DNA from: an uncultured Vampirovibrio sp.
GTDB lineage: Bacteria; Cyanobacteriota; Vampirovibrionia; Gastranaerophilales; Gastranaerophilaceae
DNA: 30,854 nt
Direction of reading: 5' to 3'
Assembly: GCA_910577635.1 (NCBI GenBank)
Contig: CAJTNR010000027.1
Span: forward strand, 1 to 30,854
Position numbers and translations under genes: made by a program. Positions 24,582-30,761 of this stretch are shown piece after piece (the stretch's first letter is position 1; each line of letters begins with the position of its first letter). Below the pieces are notes generated by a model, which saw nothing but the letters and a program-made list of their open reading frames with translations, was not told the origin of the DNA and did no database searches.

Positions 24582-24671
24582 TTTCTAAACCTTTCTTAAT
24601 TTTTTTAATATTTCTACAATATCAGCTAAAATTATATTTTATAATACCTTTTAGGGGAGGGATATTAGTAT

Positions 24672-24705
24672 AATTTTTAAAAAAAATTAAAATTTTTAAA
24701 AAAAA
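24672..24705. repeat. Two 15-base A-tract direct repeats (UP-element-like)
   Basis: AATTTTTAAAAAAAA occurs at 24672-24686 and again at 24691-24705, a period of 19 bases, ending three bases before the -35 box at 24709. Phased A/T tracts directly upstream of -35 are the known binding place of the alpha-subunit C-terminal domain in strong stable-RNA promoters. Confidence 0.7.
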
Positions 24706-24708
24706 TAT

Positions 24709-24737
24709 TTGACGTACAATTTTGTTCTTGTTATATT
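24709..24737 (+). promoter_or_regulatory. Strong sigma70-type promoter for tRNA-Lys leader transcript
   Basis: TTGACG (24709-24714) and TATATT (24732-24737) with a spacer of exactly 17 bases, the best promoter in the window, with an A-tract upstream element. The predicted start is near 24744, so the tRNA transcript would carry a leader of about 140 bases. Confidence 0.7.
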
Positions 24738-24764
24738 GATAAAGCAGTCAGAAAAGATTGCACA

Positions 24765-24820
24765 AAAACTCAATAAATTTGCGTTTCTTGCTCAGCACTC
24801 GGTGAAGTTCACTGAAACGA
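24765..24820 (+). pseudogene. tRNA-like element: partial duplicate of tRNA-Lys 5' region
   Basis: Bases 24765-24797 match 24868-24900 (the 16 bases before tRNA-Lys plus its first 17 bases) at 29 of 33 positions, offset 103. After the D-arm remnant CTCAGCA the similarity ends. A 6-bp acceptor-like stem is kept: CGTTTC (24782-24787) with GAAACG (24814-24819). Relative to the real acceptor (GCGTCTG/CAGACGC) two changed positions on the 5' side are each compensated on the 3' side. A small hairpin CGGTG-AAGTT-CACTG lies within. No anticodon arm can be formed, so it is not a working tRNA. Confidence 0.6.
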
Positions 24821-24835
24821 TAAAAAAAATAGCAC

Positions 24836-24853
24836 AGTGCTCTACCTGCTGAG
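24836..24853 (+). repeat. Antisense copy of tRNA-Lys D-arm (18 bases)
   Basis: AGTGCTCTACCTGCTGAG is the exact reverse complement of 24894-24911, covering the D-arm of the tRNA and the start of its anticodon stem, with 40 bases between the arms. Its last seven bases could alternatively pair with CTCAGCA at 24791-24797 in the upstream tRNA-like element. Confidence 0.85.
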
Positions 24854-24883
24854 ATAAAGATAAAATGAAAACTTAATAAATTT

Positions 24884-24956
24884 GCGTCTGTAGCTCAGCA
24901 GGTAGAGCACTCCCCTTTTAAGGGATAGGTCGCGCGTTCGAATCGCGCCAGACGCA
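24884..24956 (+). tRNA. tRNA-Lys (anticodon UUU)
   Basis: A full cloverleaf can be drawn. The acceptor is GCGTCTG/CAGACGC (7 bp, perfect). The D-arm is GCTC-AGCAGGTA-GAGC. The anticodon loop CTTTTAA has anticodon TTT. The variable region is AGGTC after a U43. The T-arm is GCGCG-TTCGAAT-CGCGC. The discriminator is A and CCA is not encoded. The first anticodon-stem pair is a C27-U43 mismatch, leaving four good pairs. It is followed by AAATTTTTT, which may end the transcript. The leader upstream is unusual (see neighbouring entries). Confidence 0.93.
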
Positions 24957-24988
24957 AATTTTTTGTTGTTTAAAATTTACACCAGCAC

Positions 24989-25021
24989 TTGACAAAAAAC
25001 TTGCGGCAATGCTACTATAAT
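24989..25021 (+). promoter_or_regulatory. Candidate promoter of the PP-loop operon
   Basis: A perfect -35 TTGACA (24989-24994) and a perfect -10 TATAAT (25016-25021) are 21 bases apart, four more than optimal. If it is used as it stands, an activator or DNA distortion (MerR-like) may be required. The resulting leader would be about 200 bases; between here and 25187 I see no gene or clear structure. Confidence 0.4.
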
Positions 25022-25187
25022 TGTACTAGACTTAATGTATTAATAAAATGTTGGATAGTTGCCTCATTAAAATTACTGGTTGATATTAAAAAATAAAATT
25101 TAAAAACTGAATTAAGAAAAATTAAAATACGATTCAAGGCACACGCAGGATTTAAACATTATTTCTTCACATTGTTAGATAACTTTT

Positions 25188-25212
25188 GACTAAACTTACT
25201 GCAAGTTTAGTC
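25188..25212 (+). promoter_or_regulatory. Perfect hairpin just before the ribosome binding site
   Basis: GACTAAACTT (25188-25197) and AAGTTTAGTC (25203-25212) form an exact 10-bp stem with loop ACTGC. The stem ends four bases before GAGGAG, the ribosome binding site of the next gene, so it could control translation or be a dimeric-repressor operator. No T-run follows, so it is not a terminator. Confidence 0.6.
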
Positions 25213-25230
25213 TAGTGAGGAGTGAAAATT

Positions 25231-26475
25231 TTGGAAAAAAACTATGTTGTAAAACTTTTAAAAATTCTTTGTAACGATAAAACTTTTTTATCAAAAAAAC
25301 AAGAAAAATTTTTTATCGGGCTTTCTGATAATGACATCAAAAAAGTTAAAAAGTATTGTATTGAGGAAAGTTTAATTGAACAAATTAATAAAGATTTTAT
25401 CGTAACTAAAAAAGGATTAGAATTAATCAAAGATTATAAAAATGAATTTGATTATTTAAATCTTGAATATTTAAAACTAGATAAAACCCCGCCAATATTG
25501 GCAAAAGCAATAAGAGCACTAGCAAGACATTATTTAGAAAAAGAGGAGTTAAAAAAAGATAGTCTAGAAAAAAATTTAAAAAAAGAACTTTTGAATTTTA
25601 AAGATTTGCAAGAGGAGATTAAGGATTTTATTTTTGAACAAAAACAAACTAATTTAGAGGAGTTGTTTAATAAATTTTTAGATAAAGGATTAACAAAATC
25701 AATAATTTCAACGATTTTGCTCACAATTTTATCAAAAAATAAAAATAAACTTGCATTCTATGAAAAAAACCAATTTGAGCTTAATTTTACCCCTTTAATG
25801 TTCGATAGAATTATCGCTAATCCTAAAAATTTTGAAATTAAAAAAGCAGCTCTAAATTCAACTTTTTTAGATAAAGAAATTAATGTTTTAGATAAAACCA
25901 AAGAACTTATCTTAAAATTTAAAACTTTTGAAAAAATTACAATTCAAACAAACAATTTATCTGACAAAACTCTAAAATTTAAAAATATTGTATTAAATGC
26001 AAAAGATCCAATGCAGCTATTTGATAAAGATTTAGAGAGAATATTTGAAAGTGAAGGTGAATTTAACAACACAATCAAGGAATTAGAGAATTTCTACGAT
26101 AAAACAATTAAAGGACTTAAAGAATTCACATTTTCTGTTTTTAAAACAAAATCCCTTGAAGAATTGAAAACCAGGTTTGATAAAATCAAAGAATTTATCA
26201 ACAACAAAGAGCTTTTAATTTTAGCAAACAATTTAAACTCAATCGAAAGATTAGCAACTTACATTAATCAAAAACGAGTGCCAAAGGACTGGAATGACCT
26301 TGATATTGCAAACTTTAAGCTTAAAACAAAGGAACTTGCTAATTTATTCTTAATAATTGAATCAACAATCGAAGCAAGTAATTCAACAATAGAAATTCAT
26401 ACACAAAGTTTAATTGATGAAATATTAAAACTAGATAAAATTCAAAAAAACCTTTTATTAAGAAAGGTGGTGTAA
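25231..26475 (+). CDS. Winged-helix/helical protein of unknown family, PP-loop partner
   Basis: 414 residues from TTG 25231, chosen because GAGGAG (25217-25222) is eight bases away; the in-frame GTG at 25222 overlaps that site. The first 70 residues look like a winged helix (LLKILCNDKTFLSKKQEKFF ... FIVTKKGLELIKDY). The rest is almost all helical and very rich in Lys, Leu, Asn and Phe. A segment near residue 225 (LILKFKTFEKITIQTNNLSD, then LNAKDPMQLFDKDLERIF) recalls a motif I associate, from memory only, with large helical proteins in defence-type loci. No nuclease or ATPase motif is seen. Two bases separate it from the next gene, so the two are co-translated. Function unknown. Confidence 0.65.
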   Translation: MEKNYVVKLLKILCNDKTFLSKKQEKFFIGLSDNDIKKVKKYCIEESLIEQINKDFIVTKKGLELIKDYKNEFDYLNLEYLKLDKTPPILAKAIRALARHYLEKEELKKDSLEKNLKKELLNFKDLQEEIKDFIFEQKQTNLEELFNKFLDKGLTKSIISTILLTILSKNKNKLAFYEKNQFELNFTPLMFDRIIANPKNFEIKKAALNSTFLDKEINVLDKTKELILKFKTFEKITIQTNNLSDKTLKFKNIVLNAKDPMQLFDKDLERIFESEGEFNNTIKELENFYDKTIKGLKEFTFSVFKTKSLEELKTRFDKIKEFINNKELLILANNLNSIERLATYINQKRVPKDWNDLDIANFKLKTKELANLFLIIESTIEASNSTIEIHTQSLIDEILKLDKIQKNLLLRKVV

Positions 26476-26477
26476 TT

Positions 26478-27260
26478 ATGAATGAATGTCATATTTTAAG
26501 TCTTTCAGGCGGTAAAGACAGTACAGCTTTAGCGTTTTTTATTAAAGAAAATTATCCTAAGATTCATAAAAAAATTGAATATGTATTCTATGACACAGGT
26601 TGTGATTTAGTCGAAACTTATGATTATTTAAATAAAATTGAAATATTTTTAGAAAAAAAGATAATATTTGTTAAGCCTAAATATTCCTTTGAAGAAATAT
26701 TTTTAAAAACAAAAATGCTGCCTACGATTTTTAGACGCTGGTGTACTCTTGAATTAAAAATAAAGCCGTCAAACGAGTTTTTGAAAAACAGGGTAAAAAA
26801 TGAAAACTTAGATAAAGTCAAATTGTATATTGGGATTAGGGTGGATGAACAATATAGAAAAGGCGTTCAATTAAAAACGGATTTTGAAAAAAAATATATT
26901 GAACCTTGTTATCCGTTTATTAAAAATGGGATTACAAAACAAGATGTTGAGACTATTTTGATTAATTCAGGCATAAATTATCCTGATTATTACAAATGGC
27001 GCAAAAGAAACGGTTGTTTTTTCTGTCCTTATCAAACACCTTTTGATTGGTTAATGCTGTATGAGAATCATCCAGAATTATTTTTTAAAGCAATGGAATA
27101 TGAAAAGATAGGAGATGTCGGCAATAATATTAAATTTAAATTTAATCCAAAGTTTTCCCTTGAGGAAATTTTGAAAAATAAATCTGAAATTTTGGAAAAA
27201 GAAAAAAAGAAAAAAGCAAAAAAGAATATAAAACAAAAATTAATTGATATTTTTTGTTAA
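26478..27260 (+). CDS. PAPS-reductase-family PP-loop protein (DndC-like)
   Basis: 260 residues. The N-terminal PP-loop SGGKDS (residues 10-15) binds ATP or a nucleotide. YDTGCD (39-43) and IFRRWCTLELKIKP (85-97) follow, then IGIRVDEQYRK (118-128) and RNGCFFCPYQ (178-186). Cys89, Cys144, Cys180 and Cys183 could hold an Fe-S cluster, as in APS reductases and DndC. Such proteins either reduce sulfate adducts or transfer sulfur to nucleic acids (phosphorothioate DNA, thiolated tRNA). No sulfate-assimilation gene and no dndB, dndD or dndE-like gene is in the window, which argues against ordinary cysteine metabolism. The lysine-rich tail (KEKKKKAKKNIKQK) may bind nucleic acid. Ends with a four-base convergent overlap. 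Confidence 0.8.
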   Translation: MNECHILSLSGGKDSTALAFFIKENYPKIHKKIEYVFYDTGCDLVETYDYLNKIEIFLEKKIIFVKPKYSFEEIFLKTKMLPTIFRRWCTLELKIKPSNEFLKNRVKNENLDKVKLYIGIRVDEQYRKGVQLKTDFEKKYIEPCYPFIKNGITKQDVETILINSGINYPDYYKWRKRNGCFFCPYQTPFDWLMLYENHPELFFKAMEYEKIGDVGNNIKFKFNPKFSLEEILKNKSEILEKEKKKKAKKNIKQKLIDIFC

Positions 27261-29173
27261 TTTATCTTTACACCAAAACATGAGGGGTCAAGATCGTCAA
27301 TTAATCCGTTATGGTCGTTGTCTATTCCATCAAAACAAGAGCCGATTGAATCCGCCCCCTCTGGCTTTGGGTTTGCATAAAGCCATTTTTTGGGAATGTT
27401 TTTAAAAGATAATTCAAATTCATTTTTCAAAAATTGAGCGTGTTCTTTTGCATTTTTTAAAATTAATAAGTTTTCATCATTGTATAAAAACCCCGTTCTT
27501 GTCCAGTTTGTACTGCCTAGTATAATTGTATCATCATCAACAACGGCAAGTTTGGCATGCATTTTTCCGCCCCAATTTTCAACTTTTACAGGAATATCGT
27601 TTTTTCGTAATTTTTCATGAAGTGAATATTTTTGTTGTGCATGATTTGCTTCAACTATTAATTTTACGTCAACCCCTCTGTTTTTAGCTTCAATAAGTTC
27701 TTGGGCAATCGAATAATGACTGATTAAAAACATGCTTACATAAATATAATCTTTTGCGTTTTGAATGACAGGAATAATGCCATTAATAACAGCATTATTT
27801 GAGGGAGAAAAATATACGCTTGTTTCGATATTTCCAATTAAAAAAGGCAAAATAGTGTACATTTCTTTTTTATCTTCGTGAAAATGCTCATTGTTGTACA
27901 TTTCATCCATTTGTTTTGTATAAAAATCCGCTAAATTTTTTGATTCTACAATTATTACAGCATTTTCATTATAGCCGCCCGTTCCAGTAGATGAAATATT
28001 AGCAGTTCCAGTCCATACAATATGATTATCAACAATACAAAATTTATTGTGCATGATGTGACCCTTGAATTTGTAATTGTTTGAAAAATACACTTGTTTA
28101 TTGTCTATTTTTTCTTTTTTTGTCATGTCTGTTAAATAATCTGTTTTTACCGTATTTTGTTTGAATTTTGCAATTGACTCAAGGGTGTTTGGATAATCAT
28201 TTTTTGCATTAATATTTAAATCGATAATCCCTCTTATTTTTACATTGCGTTTTTGAGCGTTTAATAACGCTTGCAAAATTTCATCTTGATTCGATAAACC
28301 ATAAAAGGCAAAATCTATAGTTTTGTTTGCATTGTTTATAATATTTATCAGTTCTTTTCCTGCTTGTGTTCTAGTGTCATAAGAAGGTTTTTCATATTCT
28401 CGTGCTCTTATATAATAAATTTTAATAGTACCGTTATCTTTAATTATTTTAGTTTTGTTACAAGGCTTTTCTTCTTGAAATTCCTCCTTATGACAACAAG
28501 GCGCTTTTATCATATTTTTATTTATTTTTTTTGAATCAATCAATGAATAATTTTGCATTTTTTCTACATAAGGACAATTTAATTTATGATATTTATTATT
28601 TTTAAGATTAAGAATAACTAAGGAACTTGCTTTTTGCGCATTTTCTCTAATTTTTTCAATGTTTTCATATGGTTTTAATGTCTTTTTTAAATTCGAATAG
28701 GGATAAACAACAGCCAAGCCTTCTTTTAAAACCTCCTGTTCGTAATATTTCTCTACCCCCCCCTTCTTTCTAATAGAACAATTATAATAAATTGATACCA
28801 GGGGTCTATTGTATCTATCAACTTTTGTTTTTGCGCTATACTCAACTTTGACATACTTATTAAGTAAGTTTTTCTTTGCAAATTCCTTGCCTAAATAGCC
28901 AAGACTCAACGCTTCTATTTCTGTTAAATTATATTGTTTTGCCTGTTTTTGCAATCTTGTACTATTTTTTGTTTCAAAAGTATCTATACCATTAATTCTA
29001 ACTTTTTCACCTTTGTCATATTTTCCATTGTTATTAAAATCAATATATAATGTATCGCCGTCAATAACACGAATAACTTTATATACATTGGTTTCATTTG
29101 CCAATACCAAAGAATTAAATAATAAAGATAAAAATAAGCAGACAGAACTTAAACTTTTAAATGATAGCTTCAT
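27257..29173 (-). CDS. Exported SNase-zinc-PLD-PLD fusion nuclease
   Basis: 638 residues with a signal peptide (1-25). A staphylococcal-nuclease domain (28-157) keeps Asp38/Asp40 (VIDGDT), Arg59, Asp64 and Glu67 (RINGIDTFE) and Arg123 (DRYNRPL). Inside it a perfect 12-residue EF-hand loop (DFNNNGKYDKGE, 45-56) is inserted. Residues 192-230 form a small Cys/His zinc-type module (KYHKLNCPY ... APCCHKE). Two phospholipase-D domains follow with intact HKD motifs H375-N-K377...D382 (HNKFCIVDN) and H539-A-K541...D546 (HAKLAVVDDD), each with a GT/GSxN motif. The C-terminus CFDGIDNDHNGLIDDLDPSC is a calcium-type repeat seen on surface proteins. It should hydrolyse phosphodiesters outside the cell, most likely nucleic acid. 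The weak ribosome binding site upstream does not settle expression. Confidence 0.88.
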   Translation of the reverse strand: MKLSFKSLSSVCLFLSLLFNSLVLANETNVYKVIRVIDGDTLYIDFNNNGKYDKGEKVRINGIDTFETKNSTRLQKQAKQYNLTEIEALSLGYLGKEFAKKNLLNKYVKVEYSAKTKVDRYNRPLVSIYYNCSIRKKGGVEKYYEQEVLKEGLAVVYPYSNLKKTLKPYENIEKIRENAQKASSLVILNLKNNKYHKLNCPYVEKMQNYSLIDSKKINKNMIKAPCCHKEEFQEEKPCNKTKIIKDNGTIKIYYIRAREYEKPSYDTRTQAGKELINIINNANKTIDFAFYGLSNQDEILQALLNAQKRNVKIRGIIDLNINAKNDYPNTLESIAKFKQNTVKTDYLTDMTKKEKIDNKQVYFSNNYKFKGHIMHNKFCIVDNHIVWTGTANISSTGTGGYNENAVIIVESKNLADFYTKQMDEMYNNEHFHEDKKEMYTILPFLIGNIETSVYFSPSNNAVINGIIPVIQNAKDYIYVSMFLISHYSIAQELIEAKNRGVDVKLIVEANHAQQKYSLHEKLRKNDIPVKVENWGGKMHAKLAVVDDDTIILGSTNWTRTGFLYNDENLLILKNAKEHAQFLKNEFELSFKNIPKKWLYANPKPEGADSIGSCFDGIDNDHNGLIDDLDPSCFGVKIN

Positions 29174-29194
29174 TATTTGATTGTAGTTTAAAAA

Positions 29195-29518
29195 TTAAAA
29201 ATTGTATACTTTATATCCTAATTGCTTTAATTTTTTAGTACAAATATCAATTATTTCTTTACTAAACAAGTCCTTATACTCTGGTTTTAATATTCTTGCT
29301 TCCATGGTTAAATCAAGCCTGCCCATTTCCCAGAGTTTTTCAAGTCCCGATACAGCATTAGTTTTTACAATTTTTAAAGCAAGTTTATAGCCGTCATTAT
29401 TTTCCTTTTGCAGCATTTGAATAAATCTTGTTGGTATATAACCAAACTTTTTAGATTCTTCAATAGATTCAATTACATCTTCATTGAATTTGTTTTTTAA
29501 ATAATTTATTTTAGTCAT
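29195..29518 (-). CDS. Small conserved protein of unknown function
   Basis: 107 residues, soluble, helical. It has the pattern of a widespread but unnamed small protein domain: FGYIPTRFIQML, then KLALKIVKTNAVSGLEKLW, then EMGRLDLTMEARILKPEYKD, LF and a final helix (G-Y-x-P-T-x-F ... L-W-E-x-G-R-L-D-L-T-x-E). From memory this domain is found alone and at the C-terminus of proteins with other DNA-related domains; no role is established. It lies 21 bases upstream of the exported nuclease gene in the same direction, so they may share a transcript. Confidence 0.65.
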   Translation of the reverse strand: MTKINYLKNKFNEDVIESIEESKKFGYIPTRFIQMLQKENNDGYKLALKIVKTNAVSGLEKLWEMGRLDLTMEARILKPEYKDLFSKEIIDICTKKLKQLGYKVYNF

Positions 29519-29587
29519 AATTCTCTATCCAAAACCTCGTCTTTGATCTTATGTTACTATAAAATAATTCTAATTGTAAATAATTGT

Positions 29588-29623
29588 AAAAAATTCAACT
29601 TATACACTAAAGTTGAATTTTTT
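29588..29623. terminator. Long hairpin in divergent region
   Basis: A 14-bp stem, AAAAAATTCAACTT (29588-29601) with AAGTTGAATTTTTT (29610-29623), has an 8-base loop and is symmetric, with T-runs on both strands. No gene ends here on either strand: the flanking genes (29195-29518 minus, 29684-29872 plus) diverge. It could end a short unannotated RNA or stop read-through from either side. Confidence 0.55.
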
Positions 29624-29683
29624 TATTACGACATTAATCCTTGGGAAGGAATTATAGACTAAAAGGAAAGGAAACACGCATCA

Positions 29684-29872
29684 ATGCAGACCGATACGAG
29701 AATTGTTATTAAGTTTAGGACAAAAGAATACTTAATTAACAAAGAAGCATTAATTTATGTTCTTAAAAGACTTGGGGCTAAAGAAATTAAAAAAGAGGAA
29801 GAGATTCTGGAGTTTATGGAAAAATACAAACTTTTTAGTCAAAGTTTCTTAAAAACAATGTCAAGTTTATAA
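29684..29872 (+). CDS. Small protein, unknown
   Basis: 62 residues, charged (IVIKFRTKEYLINKEALIYV, then LKRLGAKEIKKEEEILEFME), with two predicted helices after a short strand; no signal peptide. GGAAAGGAAA lies 9-17 bases before the ATG, and a strong terminator follows 15 bases after the stop, which together support a real gene. No family recognised. It stands alone between divergent and convergent neighbours. Confidence 0.5.
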   Translation: MQTDTRIVIKFRTKEYLINKEALIYVLKRLGAKEIKKEEEILEFMEKYKLFSQSFLKTMSSL

Positions 29873-29887
29873 AATATTTCCTTAATT

Positions 29888-29920
29888 AAAAAGACTCAAA
29901 AGAACTTTGAGTCTTTTTTT
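29888..29920. terminator. Bidirectional rho-independent terminator
   Basis: AAAAAGACTCAAA (29888-29900) and TTTGAGTCTTTTT (29906-29918) form a perfect 13-bp stem with a 5-base loop and a T-run to 29920. It separates the convergent genes 29684-29872 and 29941-30144. Confidence 0.88.
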
Positions 29921-29940
29921 GTACCTTATTCTTTTTTCTA

Positions 29941-30144
29941 TTAATTATTGCTGGTTAATATTGTTCTAAAAGCTGCAAAGCCTCTTGCTGAAATGCTTTT
30001 TGTTTCTTTCTGGCTTGAAGCGATATTGAAAATTTTAACAATTCGTCTAATTTCCTGCACGCTTTTTAAAGTATTGGTAGCATAAACATTCTTAACTCTT
30101 TCAGGGTAAATGTTAAATAATGCATTTAATTCAACTTCTGTCAT
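29941..30144 (-). CDS. Small protein, unknown
   Basis: 67 residues from ATG 30144 (an in-frame TTG at 30174 gives 77 but has no better ribosome binding site; GAGAG stands about eight bases before the ATG). The protein is helical with a basic second half (VKNVYATNTLKSVQEIRRIV, then ISARGFAAFRTIL). The first part (MTEVELNALFNIYPERVKNV) resembles no domain I know. It is downstream of the XRE regulator in the same direction with a 103-base gap, so it may be co-transcribed. Function unknown. Confidence 0.45.
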   Translation of the reverse strand: MTEVELNALFNIYPERVKNVYATNTLKSVQEIRRIVKIFNIASSQKETKSISARGFAAFRTILTSNN

Positions 30145-30246
30145 AATAAACACTCTCAATAATCTGATATACAACTTTATGTATTAATAAAGTATTTTTC
30201 AAGTGTTCGATTGCAAAATTAAATAAAAATGTTACAAAAGTTAATA

Positions 30247-30582
30247 TTACATTTTGCTTTCAAATTGCTTTAAGTTGACAATTATCTTGTAAATGTACTC
30301 TAGTTCTGAAAGTTCCGAGTTTTTTATTAAAAATATAATATTATCAACCAGGGTTTGTTTATTTATAATATGTTCAAAATCAAACAGGTCTTTTTCGCTA
30401 ACTTCAAGAGCTTTGGCAATTTTTGACAATGTTTGTGCGCTTACAAACTTTTTCCCTCTTTCAATATTGGATAAATTAGGAATATCCATTCCGACAATTT
30501 CAGCCAAATTTTCCTGGGTTAGTTTTTTCGATTTTCTTATTTCTTTAATTCTTGCACCAAATTTTTTTTGCAATGTATCCAT
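30247..30582 (-). CDS. XRE-family helix-turn-helix regulator
   Basis: 111 residues. HTH_3 domain at 6-62: FGARIKEIRKSKKLTQENLA, recognition segment GMDIPNLSNIERGKKFVS, and LSKIAKALEVSEKDLFDF. The C-terminal 45 residues form an acidic helix pair. AAGGGA stands seven bases before ATG 30582. It is a paralogue of 13813-14145. It is divergent from the right-edge prepilin gene, with an array of TACTAAAA half-sites between them, so it probably represses or times that gene and itself. Confidence 0.82.
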   Translation of the reverse strand: MDTLQKKFGARIKEIRKSKKLTQENLAEIVGMDIPNLSNIERGKKFVSAQTLSKIAKALEVSEKDLFDFEHIINKQTLVDNIIFLIKNSELSELEYIYKIIVNLKQFESKM

Positions 30583-30650
30583 AGAAAATCCCTTTTTATA
30601 GCTATAGTTATATAGTAAATTTTTAATAAAATAATTTAATTATATTTTTA

Positions 30651-30759
30651 TACTAAAAACTATTGATTTTTTTAGTAATATATACTAAAATATTTATTAA
30701 ATTTTATATTTTATGCTAAATTTTGCGAAAAAAATTAAATTTTAAGAAAAATACTAAAA
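30651..30759. promoter_or_regulatory. TACTAAAA operator array between XRE and prepilin genes
   Basis: TACTAAAA occurs at 30651-30658, 30683-30690 and 30752-30759. Its inverse TTTTAGTA is at 30670-30677, so 30670-30690 is a 21-base palindrome with 8-bp arms. The copy at 30752 lies just before the prepilin leader. Four copies of an eight-base word in 109 bases is more than expected by chance even in AT-rich DNA. No further gene is seen in this 199-base divergent region. Confidence 0.55.
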
Positions 30760-30761
30760 AT

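Noticed and set aside
24781..24820. A second functional tRNA
   Set aside because: Only an acceptor-like stem and part of a D-arm can be formed; there is no anticodon arm or T-arm of normal size.
26478..27260. Plain assimilatory PAPS/APS reductase
   Set aside because: No sulfate activation, sulfite reductase or transporter genes are near, and the RRWCT, RxDExxRK and GCFFCP layout fits the DndC-like branch better; a phylogeny would be decisive.
24884..29941. Integrative element bounded by tRNA-Lys attachment sites
   Set aside because: I found no second copy of the tRNA 3' end (TTCGAATCGCGCCAGACGC) downstream within the window and no integrase gene. An attachment site outside the window cannot be excluded.
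30293..30601. 102-residue plus-strand open frame over the right-edge XRE gene
   Set aside because: It is fully antisense to a clear HTH gene with a good ribosome binding site; the Ser/Phe-rich product is typical of a shadow frame.
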